A stretch of 64,000 bases of DNA, taken from Siminovitchia fordii DSM 16014 = CIP 108821. GTDB taxonomy: Bacteria; Bacillota; Bacilli; Bacillales; Bacillaceae_C. The notes under the pieces were generated by a model. The model made no database searches and was not told where the DNA came from. It worked only from the letters and a program-made list of their open reading frames with translations. Location: positions 1-64,000 of the forward strand of contig NZ_KB894685.1 in assembly GCF_000374565.1 (NCBI RefSeq). Direction: 5' to 3'. Within the stretch, counting starts at the first letter, position 1. Every line of letters begins with the position of its first letter. Below, piece by piece: positions 26,539 to 36,002 of this stretch. A program made the translations under genes and the position numbers.

Positions 26539-27975
26539 TTGGTAAATGTTAAGGTTAATTTACGGCCCATTGTAAGAAAGGTTAACTTACCCACTGTTTT
26601 GAAAACAGCTACACTTCCGGGTGACTCAATTGAAACATTATTTATAGCAACGCAGGTAGGAGAGATTTTTTACATTAGAAACAGAGTTATAAGAACTTTT
26701 TTAGATATTCGTCCGCAAATCATAAAACTGGGTACTTCTGAACCAGGTGTTTCTGGTAGTGGATATGATGAACGGGGATTGATTGGACTAGCATTCCATC
26801 CTCATTTTTATTATAACGGTCTGTTTTATCTTCATTATTCAGTAGCTGGAACACAAGGTCCAGGTGCTCTTTCTGAACGTTTTAAGCCTAACCCGTGTGA
26901 TCCCAAAACTTTAAACTTAAGATGGATCAATAGAGAAACCCACTATGATCATATCGATACAGTTGAGGAATGGATTTTACAATCAAATGGTCAACCTCAA
27001 AAACGACGGACATTACTTAACTTAAGAAGACCCTTTTTTAATCATAACGGTGTCAATAGCTTAAACTTTTCACCTGAAACAGGAAAACTTGTTTTAACAA
27101 CCGGAGATGGCGGATCAGGCTATGATCCATTTAATTTAAGTCAGGATGATATGGAGATTGCCGGGAAAATAATTGAAATTGATGTAGTAAAAAATACTTT
27201 TATCAATAATCCACCCATAGTAACGCGTTTTAATGAACTTCCTGTACCTGTTCAGGAAACGCTTACGGTCATTGCCAAAGGGGTTCGAAATATACCAGGC
27301 ATTTCATTTCAAAGGTATAATAATCAGTACATCAAATATGTGGGAAATGTCGGACAGGATTTGGCAGAGTCGATTTTTTCATTCGTTTATTATAAACCAA
27401 TACCGGTTACTCAGCTTGTTCAAGCTTCTTCATTGAAATCTGAACCTGACCAAGAAGGATTTATTAACTTTGGCTGGCGAGGGTGGGAAGGTGCTTTTCC
27501 TACTTCGATTATAAGGGGCTGCGCTGAAAATCCGACTTTGGATGAGAAAACAATTGCTTATTATAATGAAACAATAAAAACTTCAGTAAAGCGACTTCAA
27601 CCTTTAACTAGTTATTATCACAAAGATCCCCGATCCGATAAGTTTGGAGGAACTGCACTTACAGGAGTGCAAGCCTATATGGGGAATGGAATCCCCGATT
27701 TAAAGGGTTGTGTTGTTTTTACCGATCTTGCCCGGAATGAAGGATCTCAACCTCCGGTTAGAGGGGTTTTAGGTTATACCAGGGTAAGAGCAGATTGTAA
27801 ACTAAATGATTTTAGCATTATCAATACCGATTATAATTTTGGGACGCAATCAGCTTATTATGTTAGTCTGGGAACAAATCTGAATCAAACCAGACTGTAT
27901 TTAGGGGTTTATGGATCTATGAAAGTGACTGATTTAAACCAAGGTACCGTTTTTGAAATTGTTCCGGATTCATAA
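26539..27975 (+). CDS. PQQ-dependent sugar dehydrogenase-like beta-propeller protein (glucose/sorbosone dehydrogenase family)
   Basis: About 478 residues. The start is taken as TTG 26539 with AAGGGGTG about 9 bases upstream. An in-frame GTG at 26527 abuts the ribosome site. Family blocks are recognisable: DERGLIGLAFHPHFYYNG, HNGVNSLNFSPETGKL followed by TTGDGGSGYDP, AKGVRNIPGISFQR and INFGWRGWEG. These match the six-bladed soluble quinoprotein dehydrogenase fold and its catalytic His region. There is no signal peptide, which is unusual for a quinoprotein, and no pqq genes are nearby. It may have a non-enzymatic or spore-surface role. No operon partner. Confidence 0.75.
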   Translation: MVNVKVNLRPIVRKVNLPTVLKTATLPGDSIETLFIATQVGEIFYIRNRVIRTFLDIRPQIIKLGTSEPGVSGSGYDERGLIGLAFHPHFYYNGLFYLHYSVAGTQGPGALSERFKPNPCDPKTLNLRWINRETHYDHIDTVEEWILQSNGQPQKRRTLLNLRRPFFNHNGVNSLNFSPETGKLVLTTGDGGSGYDPFNLSQDDMEIAGKIIEIDVVKNTFINNPPIVTRFNELPVPVQETLTVIAKGVRNIPGISFQRYNNQYIKYVGNVGQDLAESIFSFVYYKPIPVTQLVQASSLKSEPDQEGFINFGWRGWEGAFPTSIIRGCAENPTLDEKTIAYYNETIKTSVKRLQPLTSYYHKDPRSDKFGGTALTGVQAYMGNGIPDLKGCVVFTDLARNEGSQPPVRGVLGYTRVRADCKLNDFSIINTDYNFGTQSAYYVSLGTNLNQTRLYLGVYGSMKVTDLNQGTVFEIVPDS

Positions 27976-28435
27976 CAATAAATCCATATCTTTTTGATAG
28001 ATCCGCCAAAAAATAATCATGCTCACTCTTTAAGATATTTTTAAGGGCGACGAACATTCTCAATTTATAGAAATTTACATTTCTCTTACAACTGAATAAT
28101 AACCATTAGTGAAAGGATTTTCTCTTGCTCCGTAGTTACCTAACTAATATTTAACAATTGTTGTTACCCCACGTTCTGTTCATAATGTCCGAAGTGTCAA
28201 CTCTTCTAACCATCCTTTGGATTAAGATTGTATTTTCCATACTTGTTTTGATAGAAATGACTCCCAATATTTATCGTAATCAGTTCCGGATTCTCAAGAA
28301 CACGGTTTATTTAATATCATGCCATTGTTGCACAGGTATTTCATATCATTCAATGACGTCGCTTACTTCCATATACTTTTCTAAATAAACAAAGAAGTAA
28401 TGACGTCCAAGCCCATCGACCTCGTTTGAATAGAT
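27976..28435. other. Intergenic region, no gene seen
   Basis: About 460 AT-rich bases between convergent genes. Open frames here lack ribosome sites and coding character. No clear terminator was found for the propeller gene. Confidence 0.45.
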
Positions 28436-28470
28436 AAAAGAGTTGCCGATCTATAAAAGATCACCAACCC
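28436..28470 (-). terminator. Probable terminator of the ArsR-SRPBCC operon
   Basis: On the minus strand GTTGGTGATC pairs with GATCGGCAAC (one mismatch, one wobble) around TTTTATA, followed by TCTTTTATCT. Confidence 0.55.
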
Positions 28471-28500
28471 TTTATACTACCTTAAAATTATCCTAAATGG

Positions 28501-28992
28501 TTAGCTGATTATCTTCAACTGTTCGCCAAGCCGTTCAAGGGTTTGACTTGCACCCTCAATTGCTCCATACTCTTTTACCACTTTTTCTCTAATTTCTGCA
28601 GAAGGAAAAATCATTCGCATTGTAAGTACTGTTTTATTGTCCTGCTCGAATAAGGTGACAATTGTTTGGAATTGACCTGGATCATCCTCTACATCATCGC
28701 TCGATGTGTAAACGATACGCTCTGGCTTTACAATTTCATGAAAGGATATCCTGTTTGGAAAATCAACACCATCCGGTCCTTTCATAATAAATCTCCAGTG
28801 ACCTCCTGGTCTTATATCAATTTCAGAAGTCTTAATAGAAAAACCTTTTGGTCCCCACCAGTTTACTATATGCTCTGGTTCCGTCCACGCCTTCCAGACA
28901 AGTTCTCTTGGCGCATTAAAAACTCGATTAACAATGAGATCTGCTCCTTCAACTTCCACTGTTGTCTGTTTATTCGTATTAATTCCCATCAT
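28501..28992 (-). CDS. SRPBCC (AHSA1/START-like) domain protein
   Basis: A 163-residue SRPBCC-fold protein of the AHSA1-like group. It has VNRVFNAPRELVWKAWTEPE at the N-terminus, WWGPKGF, PGGHWRFIMKGPDG and a C-terminal GASQTLERLGEQL helix. These proteins bind hydrophobic ligands in a cavity, and the ligand here is unknown. The gene lies 12 bases after an ArsR-type regulator gene, a very common pairing in Bacilli. The regulator probably controls this operon. The start is ATG with GGAGG six bases upstream. Confidence 0.88.
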   Translation of the reverse strand: MMGINTNKQTTVEVEGADLIVNRVFNAPRELVWKAWTEPEHIVNWWGPKGFSIKTSEIDIRPGGHWRFIMKGPDGVDFPNRISFHEIVKPERIVYTSSDDVEDDPGQFQTIVTLFEQDNKTVLTMRMIFPSAEIREKVVKEYGAIEGASQTLERLGEQLKIIS

Positions 28993-29004
28993 ATAAAACC
29001 TCCA

Positions 29005-29334
29005 TTATTCTTTATTTTCATTTTCCTTTTGCATTTTCATCAAATAATCATCCAAGTTATTAAATTTCTCATCCCAAATTTTACGATAAGACGCTAGCCA
29101 ATTATCCAATTGAATAAATGGCTCAGAACGCAAATGGTAGATACGCCGATTTCCCTTCACTTCTGCTGTTACTATACCAGCATCACTTAGTACACGAAGG
29201 TGTTTAGAAGCCTGAGGCTGGCGTATTTGTAGGCGATTTGCAATTTCCCCAACAGTAAGTGGGCCATCCCGTAAAAGATCAATAATTTTTAAACGATTGG
29301 ATTCGGCAAAAGCACTCAAAGTAGTTGTATCCAT
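29005..29334 (-). CDS. ArsR-family winged-helix repressor
   Basis: A 109-residue ArsR/SmtB-fold regulator. The recognition helix region is RQPQASKHLRVLSDAGIV, preceded by GPLTVGEIANRLQI. The metal-binding cysteines (CxC motif) of classical ArsR are absent, as in the non-metal sub-group that pairs with SRPBCC proteins. It is the first gene of a two-gene operon. The start is ATG after TTGAGGTAG. It is likely autoregulatory, and its ligand is unknown. Confidence 0.88.
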   Translation of the reverse strand: MDTTTLSAFAESNRLKIIDLLRDGPLTVGEIANRLQIRQPQASKHLRVLSDAGIVTAEVKGNRRIYHLRSEPFIQLDNWLASYRKIWDEKFNNLDDYLMKMQKENENKE

Positions 29335-29762
29335 ATATAGAATCTACCTCAATCCGTAAAAAAGCTAAATTTAAACCATTCTTTTAATTTACTGTGAATA
29401 CACTTAGTTCCAATTGGCCCTCCCAACTTGCACTTCACCTTCAATGTAACGTATTTAAGCTTTTGAAGTGCTATTATGCTTTTGTATTCCTTAAAAAGAA
29501 TATACCACACAAGTAATATTCCTGTAAAGGGATATTTAAAAATGTTTTTATATCTATTTTATAGAAAAATGTAACAACCTCCCTCACTTTAAGTACATTT
29601 CTTCACAAACTGTTCTGTTGCTTATCATAATATCCAACTGATTTTCTGAAAATAAGCACCGAAAACGGCCGTTTACGGTACTTATAATCATTGTATTAAT
29701 TCATAGAACCAAAACTCATTCCAAAATCAAAGTAACATTTTTAATATCTAACACCAAACGTT

Positions 29763-29993
29763 ATTAAAGAAAACTTTGATGATGTATTAATGTTGGCACA
29801 TTCAATTCGAGAAGATTCCGGATCATTAATCATGGGAAAATTAGGTTCATAAGCAAGGCAAAATAAAATAGCTACAGCTCCTCGAGAGATTAGGAGAATT
29901 GAAAAAACAACCTTTATTCTTGACTATATTACGAATGAAACATTAAAACGAAGGTACATCGTGGACTAAATAAAGGAGAAGCCATGACATGAG
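29763..29993 (+). pseudogene. Relic of a Tn3-family transposase (TnpA) C-terminal region
   Basis: The plus strand reads IKENFDDVLMLAHSIREDSG, then SLIMGKLGS-stop-ARQNKIA, then REIRRIEKTTFILDYI and TNETLKRR. This matches the late catalytic part of Tn3-family transposases, where ARQN, RELGRIERTLF and LNKGEA blocks occur in this order. It has internal stops, no start and no downstream terminal repeat. Neighbouring genes are intact. This is a decayed insertion. Confidence 0.8.
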
Positions 29994-30010
29994 CATTTGA
30001 CCGTAACATA

Positions 30011-30046
30011 AAAAAACGAATGATCCCTGTTGATCATTCGTTTTTT
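30011..30046. terminator. Bidirectional terminator after rlmN
   Basis: ACGAATGATC pairs perfectly with GATCATTCGT around CCTGTT, flanked by six As on one side and six Ts on the other. It terminates the minus-strand rlmN gene. Confidence 0.85.
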
Positions 30047-30052
30047 CAAATG

Positions 30053-31120
30053 CTAAACCGCTGATTTCCTCTTCTTAATCTGCTTGCTTCTTAATTGCCC
30101 GCATGCTGCATCTATATCAGTGCCCTGTTCCATTCTGACCCCGCAATGGATCCCTTTTTTCTTTAATGTATCAAAGAATATACGAATGGCCTCAGGCTCA
30201 CTTCGCTGATACTGTCCATGTTCATCAACTGGGTTGTACGGTATCAGGTTTACGTATGCAAGATGTTTTCTCTTTTCCAGCAGCTTGGCCAATTCCAAAG
30301 CTTCTTTCTCATGGTCGTTCACATCTCTTAATAAAATATACTCTATCGTTACCCTTCTGTTGGTTTTATCCAGATAATAATCAAGTGCCTCCATTAGCTT
30401 GGCTATCGGAAAAGCCCTATTGATTTTCATGATCTGTGTACGAAGTTCATCGTTTGGAGCATGCAGTGACAAGGCTAAATTCACTTGCAGGTTTTCATCC
30501 GCAAAGTCATAGATTTTATGTGCCAACCCGCTAGTTGATACTGTGATATGCCTTGCACCGATTGCCAGTCCCTTGGGATCGTTAACGACCCGCAGGAAAT
30601 TCATCAGGTTTGTATAGTTGTCAAATGGTTCACCAATTCCCATAACGACAATATGGCTTACACGTTCATCCTTACCCCGTTTATCAAGATATTTTTGTAC
30701 TTGCATGATTTGGCCAACAATCTCACCGCTATTTAGGTCCCGGTTTTTCTTCAACAGACCGCTGGCACAGAAGCTGCAGCCGATATTACACCCAAACTGC
30801 GTTGTGACACAGACGGAAAGGCCATAATGGAAGGACATCAAGACGGTCTCTATCAGGTTGCCGTCTTCCAATTCAAATAGAAATTTGATGGTTCCATCCT
30901 CTGACTCCTGTTTAACGGCCTGCTTCAACGTTTGAATGGCGAAATGCTCATCCAACAGTTCCAGGCAGTCCCTATTAACGTTTTTCATCTCCGAAAAACT
31001 GTCTACCCTCTTTGTATATAACCAATCCCACACTTGTTGTGCACGAAATTTTTTCTGTCCACGCTCTACGAGCCATTCTGCCAATTGGTCTATCGTCAAA
31101 CTATATATTGATTTTTTCAA
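30053..31120 (-). CDS. rlmN: RlmN-type radical SAM 23S rRNA/tRNA adenine-C2 methyltransferase
   Basis: A 355-residue radical SAM enzyme. The CxxxCxxC cluster is C111, C115 and C118 ([12 protein letters not shown]). [10 protein letters not shown] and SLHAPND match RlmN, and the methyl-shuttling cysteine lies in [10 protein letters not shown] near residue 341. RlmN methylates A2503 of 23S rRNA and A37 of some tRNAs. The GLLKKNRDL stretch after the cluster differs from the STLGGLKRNL of the usual Bacillus RlmN. The gene is not in the usual prpC/prkC neighbourhood, so it may be a second RlmN paralogue. Residues such as GEPF favour RlmN over Cfr. The start is TTG after AGAGGG. Confidence 0.85.
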   Translation of the reverse strand: MKKSIYSLTIDQLAEWLVERGQKKFRAQQVWDWLYTKRVDSFSEMKNVNRDCLELLDEHFAIQTLKQAVKQESEDGTIKFLFELEDGNLIETVLMSFHYGLSVCVTTQFGCNIGCSFCASGLLKKNRDLNSGEIVGQIMQVQKYLDKRGKDERVSHIVVMGIGEPFDNYTNLMNFLRVVNDPKGLAIGARHITVSTSGLAHKIYDFADENLQVNLALSLHAPNDELRTQIMKINRAFPIAKLMEALDYYLDKTNRRVTIEYILLRDVNDHEKEALELAKLLEKRKHLAYVNLIPYNPVDEHGQYQRSEPEAIRIFFDTLKKKGIHCGVRMEQGTDIDAACGQLRSKQIKKRKSAV

Positions 31121-31311
31121 TTAAAACCCTCTTTTCAAATAAATCCATGCTGTTATTATAATACTAGCATAAATAGAAGGAAACAACCTATTTTCGGCTA
31201 TGGCTCAAGAATTTGATAGGTAGGAAATGTAAGGGTTACTGATACTGTTTACCTCCTGTAAAGATGGGAAGAATGATACTAACTTATTTAAACAGGAGAG
31301 CTTTGTTACTT

Positions 31312-31779
31312 ATGAGCAGCAAATCCAGTATTTCAAATAAAATATTTTCAAAACGGAACCTCCTATCTGGTTTTTTGTTCGGTGTAGGTTTGATAGCCTT
31401 TGTTGATGAAGCCGTATTTCATCAATTGTTGCAGTGGCATCATTTCTATGATAAATCCACCACTCAAATTGGTCTGATATCTGACGGTTTTTTCCACGCG
31501 TTTAGTTGGTTTGCAACAGTAGGAGGATTGTTTATGATGGCTGATCTTCGTCGCCGCGGAAAGTTAAACCTCACGAATTGGTGGGGTGGTATGCTGTTGG
31601 GGGCAGGAGGATTCCAGCTTTACGACGGTTTGATCCAGCACAAAATGATGCGGATCCACCAAGTCCGTTATGTTGATAATATTCTTTTATATGATTTTGT
31701 CTGGAATCTGGTAGGGGCTTTGTTACTTATTTCCGGAATTGCCTTAACAAAAAGTATCGTAAGGAGAAGAGACTCTTGA
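31312..31779 (+). CDS. DUF2243 membrane protein, coupled to CtaG
   Basis: About 155 residues, taking the ATG at 31312 so the protein begins MSSKSSISN and reaches the family start SGFLFGVGLIAFVDEAVFHQ. Longer in-frame starts at 31264 and 31273 exist without a good ribosome site. It has four hydrophobic segments and the conserved LLQWHHFYD and GGFQLYDGLIQH-K blocks of DUF2243. The stop overlaps the TTG start of the CtaG-family gene (TTGA), so translation is coupled. The pair is probably linked to heme-copper oxidase assembly. Confidence 0.82.
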   Translation: MSSKSSISNKIFSKRNLLSGFLFGVGLIAFVDEAVFHQLLQWHHFYDKSTTQIGLISDGFFHAFSWFATVGGLFMMADLRRRGKLNLTNWWGGMLLGAGGFQLYDGLIQHKMMRIHQVRYVDNILLYDFVWNLVGALLLISGIALTKSIVRRRDS

Positions 31780-32546
31780 AGGTTTGGGAACTGATGTTCA
31801 TCTTGTTCTTTCTTTCGTCTATAGGGTTCTATATCATGGCTGGAATTATAACAAGCAAACAACTGCACTTGAAAAAATGGCCCATTTACCGATATTTACT
31901 ATGGATAGCCGGGGTTTCATCAGCAGCCTACACAGTCATAGGGCCCCTTGCCCAAAAGGCCCATTCTGATTTTATCATTCATATGTCAGCACATCTGCTC
32001 CTTGGTATGTTAGCCCCTTTACTCCTTGTACTTGCCGCACCCGTTACGCTTTTGTTGAGAAGCTTGGAAACAACTAACGCCCGCCGTGTCGTCAAGTTAT
32101 TAAAAAGCGCTCCAGTTCAACTTGTAAGCCATCCGATTATTGCCTCTATCCTGAACATCGGAGGACTATGGGTCTTATATACAACCAGATTGTATGAGGC
32201 CATGCACAATCAGATGTCAGTACAAATATTGGTTCACATTCATATTTTTTTGGCAGGTTATGTCTTCACCGCAGCAATAATATATATTGATCCTGTTTCA
32301 TACCGATTTAGTTATTTATACAGGGCAATCGTTTTTATTCTATCTTTGGGAGGTCATCAAATACTGGCCAAACATATTTATGCCCATCCACCTGCCCATG
32401 TCTCCTTGGATGAGGCTCAAGCAGGTGGAATACTAATGTACTATGGCGGCGATCTTATTGATCTTATGATCATCATTATTTTTTGTTGGCAGTGGTATCA
32501 TTCAGCAAGGCCGCGTGATACAGTTGAAGTAAGCCAAAGCAGTTGA
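31776..32546 (+). CDS. CtaG-family cytochrome c oxidase assembly membrane protein
   Basis: A 256-residue membrane protein with about seven hydrophobic segments, matching the caa3-type CtaG family. It has the early HMSAHLLLGMLAPLLLVLAAP block, which includes conserved membrane histidines, and a late HIYAHPPAHVS. CtaG helps assemble caa3 oxidase, probably at the copper site. No oxidase genes are in the window. The start is TTG overlapping the DUF2243 stop, with AAGGAGAAGAGACTC upstream. Confidence 0.85.
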   Translation: MKVWELMFILFFLSSIGFYIMAGIITSKQLHLKKWPIYRYLLWIAGVSSAAYTVIGPLAQKAHSDFIIHMSAHLLLGMLAPLLLVLAAPVTLLLRSLETTNARRVVKLLKSAPVQLVSHPIIASILNIGGLWVLYTTRLYEAMHNQMSVQILVHIHIFLAGYVFTAAIIYIDPVSYRFSYLYRAIVFILSLGGHQILAKHIYAHPPAHVSLDEAQAGGILMYYGGDLIDLMIIIIFCWQWYHSARPRDTVEVSQSS

Positions 32547-32622
32547 TAAGAAAAATAAGATCTATTAATTTTGAAGTTAAAAGTTATTTTAATTAGTAAT
32601 GGATCGAAAGGAATTTTTTCAA

Positions 32623-33843
32623 ATGGATTTCAGGAAATTGCATGTAGAAAGCAGCCAAAATTTTAAATGGTTTGTTCTCATTGTCGCCACCTTATCCCAA
32701 ACTTGTGCTTCTTTCGTTATTTTCGGAATGGGGCCAATGGCTGCCTTTTATCAACAAACATTTAATCTATCCCAGTTTGAGACAGGAATGATTGTTTCAA
32801 CAGTCAACATCGGACCAATCATTTCAATGATCATTTTTGGCAATATGATGGATAAATATGGTGAAAAATGGGTAGTGGGATTGGGGTCTATCCTGCTTGG
32901 ACTAAATACATTCATTGCGTATTTAATCGATAGTTACATAGTTTTACTGACAAACCTCCTATTTGTAGGTATTTGGTATGGAACCGCACAGCCAGGTGGC
33001 AGCAGTGCGATCGTTAAGTGGTTTCCCAGGAAACACCGGGGGCTTGCAATGGGGATTAGGCAGACTGGAATACCGGTGGGCGGTGCTTTGGCTGCTATTT
33101 CCCTTCCCTTCTTTTTCTACCGCTTTGGGTTGGAGGCTGCCATATTGCTGCAAGCGTTCATTGCAACGGTGGGGGGCTTGATTTTCCTTCTCATATATAA
33201 AAATCCGGGTACAGAAATACAGCCAGAACACTATACATTCAAGGAAAAAATAATCCGTATAAAAAATAATTCACAACTTTATCCTGTTTTATTTATCGGA
33301 ATGACAATGGTTTCTGTACAGCTTATCATCGTTGCTCATTTAATGGGTTACTTGAAGAAAATGTTAGGTTTAGATTTGGAGCTTGCAGGTTCCTTGTTAA
33401 GTCTTGCTTTGATCGGAGGTACATTTGGCAGACTTATTCTAGCATGGATCAGCGACAATATCTTCGCAGGCAACCGAAGCAAGCCTCTTTTATTGACGAT
33501 TTGGTCAACAGTTTTCATTATATTATTGTTTCTTTCGGGTATGAGCATGCCATTATGGGGGATTGGACTGCTTTGTTTCTTTTTTGGATTTCTTGGCATT
33601 GGTTGGTACAGTTTATTCATTGTTATGATTGCGGAAAAATCTGACAAAAATTTTATTGGGTTGACTGTCAGTTTTGCTCTGACAATAAATCAATTTTTTA
33701 TTGTTGCTTCACCAGCCCTCTTTGGTTTGTTGGTCGATTGGACCAACGGTTATTTTATACCTTTTGCAATCCTGGCAGTTGCGATATCCGCCGGGGGAAT
33801 CTGGTTAAGAATGACCGAACAAAAAATATCGGAAATCCTTTAA
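32623..33843 (+). CDS. MFS transporter (CynX/NimT-like)
   Basis: About 406 residues, start ATG at 32623 with GAAAGGA upstream. It has twelve hydrophobic segments and the MFS loop motifs GNMMDKYGEKWVVGLG (between segments 2 and 3) and WFPRKHRGLAMGIRQTGIP. The latter resembles anion and cyanate/nitrate-type MFS carriers. The substrate is unknown. It lies 76 bases after the CtaG gene on the same strand and may be transcribed with it. No strong terminator follows. Confidence 0.82.
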   Translation: MDFRKLHVESSQNFKWFVLIVATLSQTCASFVIFGMGPMAAFYQQTFNLSQFETGMIVSTVNIGPIISMIIFGNMMDKYGEKWVVGLGSILLGLNTFIAYLIDSYIVLLTNLLFVGIWYGTAQPGGSSAIVKWFPRKHRGLAMGIRQTGIPVGGALAAISLPFFFYRFGLEAAILLQAFIATVGGLIFLLIYKNPGTEIQPEHYTFKEKIIRIKNNSQLYPVLFIGMTMVSVQLIIVAHLMGYLKKMLGLDLELAGSLLSLALIGGTFGRLILAWISDNIFAGNRSKPLLLTIWSTVFIILLFLSGMSMPLWGIGLLCFFFGFLGIGWYSLFIVMIAEKSDKNFIGLTVSFALTINQFFIVASPALFGLLVDWTNGYFIPFAILAVAISAGGIWLRMTEQKISEIL

Positions 33844-33848
33844 ACTAG

Positions 33849-34025
33849 CTAACTTTCATGGAATAGAAAAAATATTTGGTTCATATAGGTTATCAAGTTC
33901 GCATTAGGCAGCATAGCTTTTTTTACCAATGTCCTCCCGGATTCAATCGTTTGATCTTTTCCGTCCCCATCACATGATAAAAGGCCAAACTCAAATGTAT
34001 CAAACAATTCTCCAGTTGCTTGAAG
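33849..34025 (-). pseudogene. Possible gene relic
   Basis: The minus strand has 58 open codons with coding character (GELFDTFEFGLLSCDGDG and ESGRTLVKKAMLPNANL). There is no start codon or ribosome site, and a stop sits immediately upstream. The family is not recognised. The remaining intergenic bases to 34226 show nothing else. Confidence 0.3.
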
Positions 34026-34226
34026 CTACATACCGATTTAATCTATCATTATATTGATTCGTTGAATAAGAAAATGATCTGAGCAAGTACCGGAAGAATG
34101 ATGTATTTTTTGCCTGACACAAAAATAGGCAAACAATGAAGCTATAATTTAAGAAAGGTCCTATTTACCCTCCATTATTGGTAACTTATCAACCAGATTT
34201 TTATTATTCACATTTAATAAAAGGAT

Positions 34227-34517
34227 TTAGTTTAAAAAATAGAATATGCATGCACCTATAAGTAAGTTAGGCAGCCCAATTAGCAAAAACACGGTACTCG
34301 TTTTTATTCGTTGACGTCTTTCGCCTACAGATTCGGAGAGAAATTGGACTCTTAACCGGTCACCGCTCGACAATGTTCCCAGTGATATCATGCTTAAGCC
34401 GAAGAAGAAAAGCCCCATACCTCCTGTAACAATGATAGCCATTTCAACATCCCATATTGTCATACTTAATAACGCTGAAGAAAAAGCCAAAAGAATGCCA
34501 ATAAAGAAATATTTCAA
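34227..34517 (-). CDS. DUF5316 small membrane protein
   Basis: A 96-residue protein with three hydrophobic segments (about 2-17, 25-48, 72-95) and a central polar loop (DRLRVQFLSESVGERRQR). It resembles the DUF5316 family of small Bacillus membrane proteins. Function unknown. The start is TTG after GGGAGGAGGGGGACA, a very strong ribosome site. It is a single gene. Confidence 0.7.
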   Translation of the reverse strand: MKYFFIGILLAFSSALLSMTIWDVEMAIIVTGGMGLFFFGLSMISLGTLSSGDRLRVQFLSESVGERRQRIKTSTVFLLIGLPNLLIGACIFYFLN

Positions 34518-34645
34518 TGTCCCCCTCCTCCCTTTAATTAATATACGTCAATAGACAAGATTTGCTTATTAGATAGTCATGAAAAGGAATTCTCTATATA
34601 ATCAAAATGGTGTGGTGCAATAAAACATGGCGGTGATGTTCTGTT

Positions 34646-34846
34646 ATGAAAAAACAAGAAGAAAAATGCCCTATCTGCAGCAAAGACAATAACTGCTGCT
34701 TCTCGCTCGATAAAAACCTTGGAAATTGCTGGTGCAGTAAAGAATCATTTCCAAAAGAGGTTTTTGATCAAATACCAAGTGAAGAATTATATAAAACTTG
34801 TATTTGCAAACAGTGTTTAGACAGGATCAAACACAGCCTCAACTAG
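34646..34846 (+). CDS. Cysteine-rich CWC-family protein
   Basis: A 66-residue protein with nine cysteines: CPIC at the start, then NNCCF, NCWCSKE, and a C-terminal CICKQC. The CWC triplet and spacing match the cysteine-rich CWC family of small putative zinc proteins. The start is ATG with GGTGATG upstream. Function unknown. It stands alone. Confidence 0.82.
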   Translation: MKKQEEKCPICSKDNNCCFSLDKNLGNCWCSKESFPKEVFDQIPSEELYKTCICKQCLDRIKHSLN

Positions 34847-35123
34847 TTTACATAATAAAATTATAGTTTCCTACTAAAAGGAGATTTAGAGAGACCAGAT
34901 ATTGGCATTAAGGGAAATCCCTAAGCAGCACGAACAGATGATCACCTATGAATGTATAGGGAAGTATAGATATATAAGATGGCCGTCACATGAAAAGATA
35001 TTTTAAAGAGGCAGCCATGAACACTCTGAACAGGCTTCTTATGTAACAGTGCCGTTGTTTGTCGTGGATGGCGGCAATTCCATATAAGATGATAAAACCC
35101 AAGGAACCTATAAATCTCCTCTT

Positions 35124-35931
35124 CTATTTTGACGAAGGGCCCCTTCCTTCCATTAAGTCAGTACCACCATCCTTAAGCTCTCTTCCTTCAATCCAAACCT
35201 TCACCATGTTGCTAAAGAGTTCAGGCTTGACCAACGGAAACCCATGACCTATCCCGGATACAAGCACTCCATAACAATTTGGATTGCTTTGAGTTATTTC
35301 TTTTGCAGACTTTTTCATCAATCTGTTTTCCTTTTCTCCGACGGTCACCAATATGTTTGAAGATGCGTGTTTGAATTCAGCAGGAATCTTGAATGACATG
35401 TTTTCATTCAAGATTCTGATGAGGGTTTCATCATGTATCCGGCAGCTTTCGTTATAATATCTTTCGAAATCACTTTCTTGTATGTATAATGCCTTTGCCT
35501 GGAGTTTTGAAAAAGGCTTCCATTTGATCAACGGATAAGAAAATTTGATGAGCGGTCTGAGAATTTTTCTGACAACCGGCATTGGCTTTGTCAGCGCACT
35601 GTTGATCATGGCATAGTTTATCAATTCGGGTTTCATCGAAAGAGCTTGTATTACAATTTGGGCACCAAGTGAAAATCCAATTAATATCACCTGCTTCCCT
35701 TTCCCTTTATCTATCCTCGATTAACTTAATGACTTTTTCTGCACTTGAACGGATGGAAAACTTTTCTCCACTTTTGCTTCGACCCTGTTCCGGTAAATCA
35801 GGCACAATACAGTGATATTCACCAAAATATTGCAAAAGTTGATCCCACATCCAGCCGCTTACACCACCGCCATGCAAAAACACAATCAATGGGGTTTTAC
35901 TAGCCCCATGTTCTTCGTAATATATTGTCAT
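35124..35931 (-). pseudogene. Alpha/beta hydrolase, broken by a frameshift
   Basis: Two adjacent frames make one hydrolase. Residues up to KVIKLIEDR carry FLHGGGVSG (oxyanion loop). After a +1 shift near 35700, IDKGKGKQVILIGFSLGAQI supplies the nucleophile elbow GFSLG, and the C-terminal part ends with the catalytic histidine in SGIGHGFPLVKPE. The junction GAGGATAGATAAAGGG has an in-frame TAA one base out of phase. A real single-base mutation or an assembly error would look alike. The start is ATG after GGGGTGATCA. It is divergent from the YciI gene. Confidence 0.78.
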
Positions 35932-36002
35932 TTGATCACCCCAACAAAAACAATAATTATCTGATTTATGTTACAATTAACATCAAAAAGGAGATTACAC
36001 TA

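Noticed and set aside
28158-28388. 76-codon plus-strand frame after the propeller gene
   Set aside because: Composition is that of AT-rich intergenic DNA; no ribosome site.
30053-31120. Cfr-type antibiotic-resistance methyltransferase
   Set aside because: Motifs MGIGEPFDN and SLHAPND follow RlmN rather than Cfr, so a resistance assignment is not supported.
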